Origin: Anaerolineae bacterium
GTDB taxonomy: Bacteria > Chloroflexota > Anaerolineae > UBA1429
Direction: 5' to 3'
Assembly (NCBI GenBank): GCA_016928125.1
Contig: JAFGLK010000255.1
Coordinates: forward strand, 1 to 14,608
Length of the DNA: 14,608 nt
The notes under the pieces were generated by a model. That model saw nothing but the letters and a program-made list of their open reading frames with translations. It was not told where the DNA came from and did no database searches. The number at the start of each line of letters is the position of its first letter. Position 1 is the first letter of the stretch. This document shows, piece after piece, positions 14,465 through 14,608 of this stretch. Made by a program: the position numbers and the translations under genes.

Positions 14465-14608
14465 ATGCGTCGTCATTCCCTAGCCTCCATCTTCATTCCG
14501 CTTCTTCCAGCTCTTTTTCTATTGCTCGGTTTGGTATCGTGTAGAGTGCCCGAGCCCACGCCGACTGTGCCCAAGCCGGCGCTGCCATCGGCGACTCCGA
14601 CCGCCGAG
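14465..14608 (+). CDS. Putative lipoprotein with Thr/Pro-rich linker (3'-truncated)
   Basis: The first 48 codons of a gene cut by the window end. ATG 14465 opens MRRHSLASIFIPLLPALFLL, then LGLVSC, a good lipobox with Cys26 as the lipidation site after a basic start and a hydrophobic core. The mature part begins RVPEPTPTVPKPALPSATPTAE, a Pro/Thr linker that usually leads into a folded extracytoplasmic domain, often a solute-binding or substrate-binding domain in this kind of organism. That domain is not visible here. The SD is poor (AAGGA only 2 bases from the ATG). The strong promoter at 14382-14410 gives it independent expression. Confidence 0.75.
   Translation, partial: MRRHSLASIFIPLLPALFLLLGLVSCRVPEPTPTVPKPALPSATPTAE

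Noticed and set aside
1..14608. CRISPR arrays, tRNA/rRNA genes, insertion sequences, phage or plasmid genes
   Set aside because: I looked for regular direct repeats with spacers, cloverleaf-like sequences, transposase or integrase motifs and terminal inverted repeats, and found none.

Overview
The window comes from a high-GC bacterium (visibly above 60% GC). Its secreted proteins have Thr/Pro-rich 'TPTPTP' linkers, dockerin-plus-prealbumin-like modules, DNRLRE modules and a short C-terminal tail of the type R-x-x-LPL-(V/M)-x-R. That style is typical of Chloroflexota, especially Anaerolineae-like lineages. This assignment is inferred from protein style; no rRNA or marker gene is present to confirm it. 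No rRNA, tRNA, CRISPR array, insertion sequence or integrase was found.

Layout: (1) 3-617, the 3' part of a FabG-type 3-oxoacyl-ACP reductase. (2) 858-1397, a small Yip1-family membrane protein with a very good Shine-Dalgarno (SD) sequence, closed by a 12-bp perfect-stem terminator (1424-1463). (3) 1683-11516, an apparent five-gene rightward run. It starts with a polyprenyl-phosphate sugar-phosphate transferase that would initiate a surface glycan. Four exported proteins follow: a three-domain beta-sandwich protein; a cohesin-like + DNRLRE + SdrD_B-like protein; a NodB deacetylase + DNRLRE + dockerin + seven-blade LVIVD propeller protein; and a second NodB deacetylase + DNRLRE protein. (4) 11654-13282 on the minus strand, a DUF2723 (GT-C/TMEM260-like) multi-spanning membrane protein, apparently expressed from a leaderless promoter. 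(5) 13340-14404, divergent from it, a UPF0104/LPG-synthase-TM-type membrane protein. (6) From 14465, the start of a lipoprotein preceded by a near-consensus promoter that lies across the end of gene 5.

Working model: the locus makes and modifies cell-surface glycan. The transferase loads a sugar phosphate onto the lipid carrier. The two exported deacetylases could trim N-acetyl groups from the polymer, and the DNRLRE modules could bind it. The cohesin-like and dockerin modules encoded in neighbouring genes could hold enzyme and partner together, and the GT-C protein could glycosylate the exported products or build the polymer. All four exported proteins of the run end in variants of the same short tail, which suggests a shared export or anchoring route. 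The transferase, deacetylase and membrane-protein assignments rest on visible motifs. The complex, the tail function and the glycosylation link are inference.
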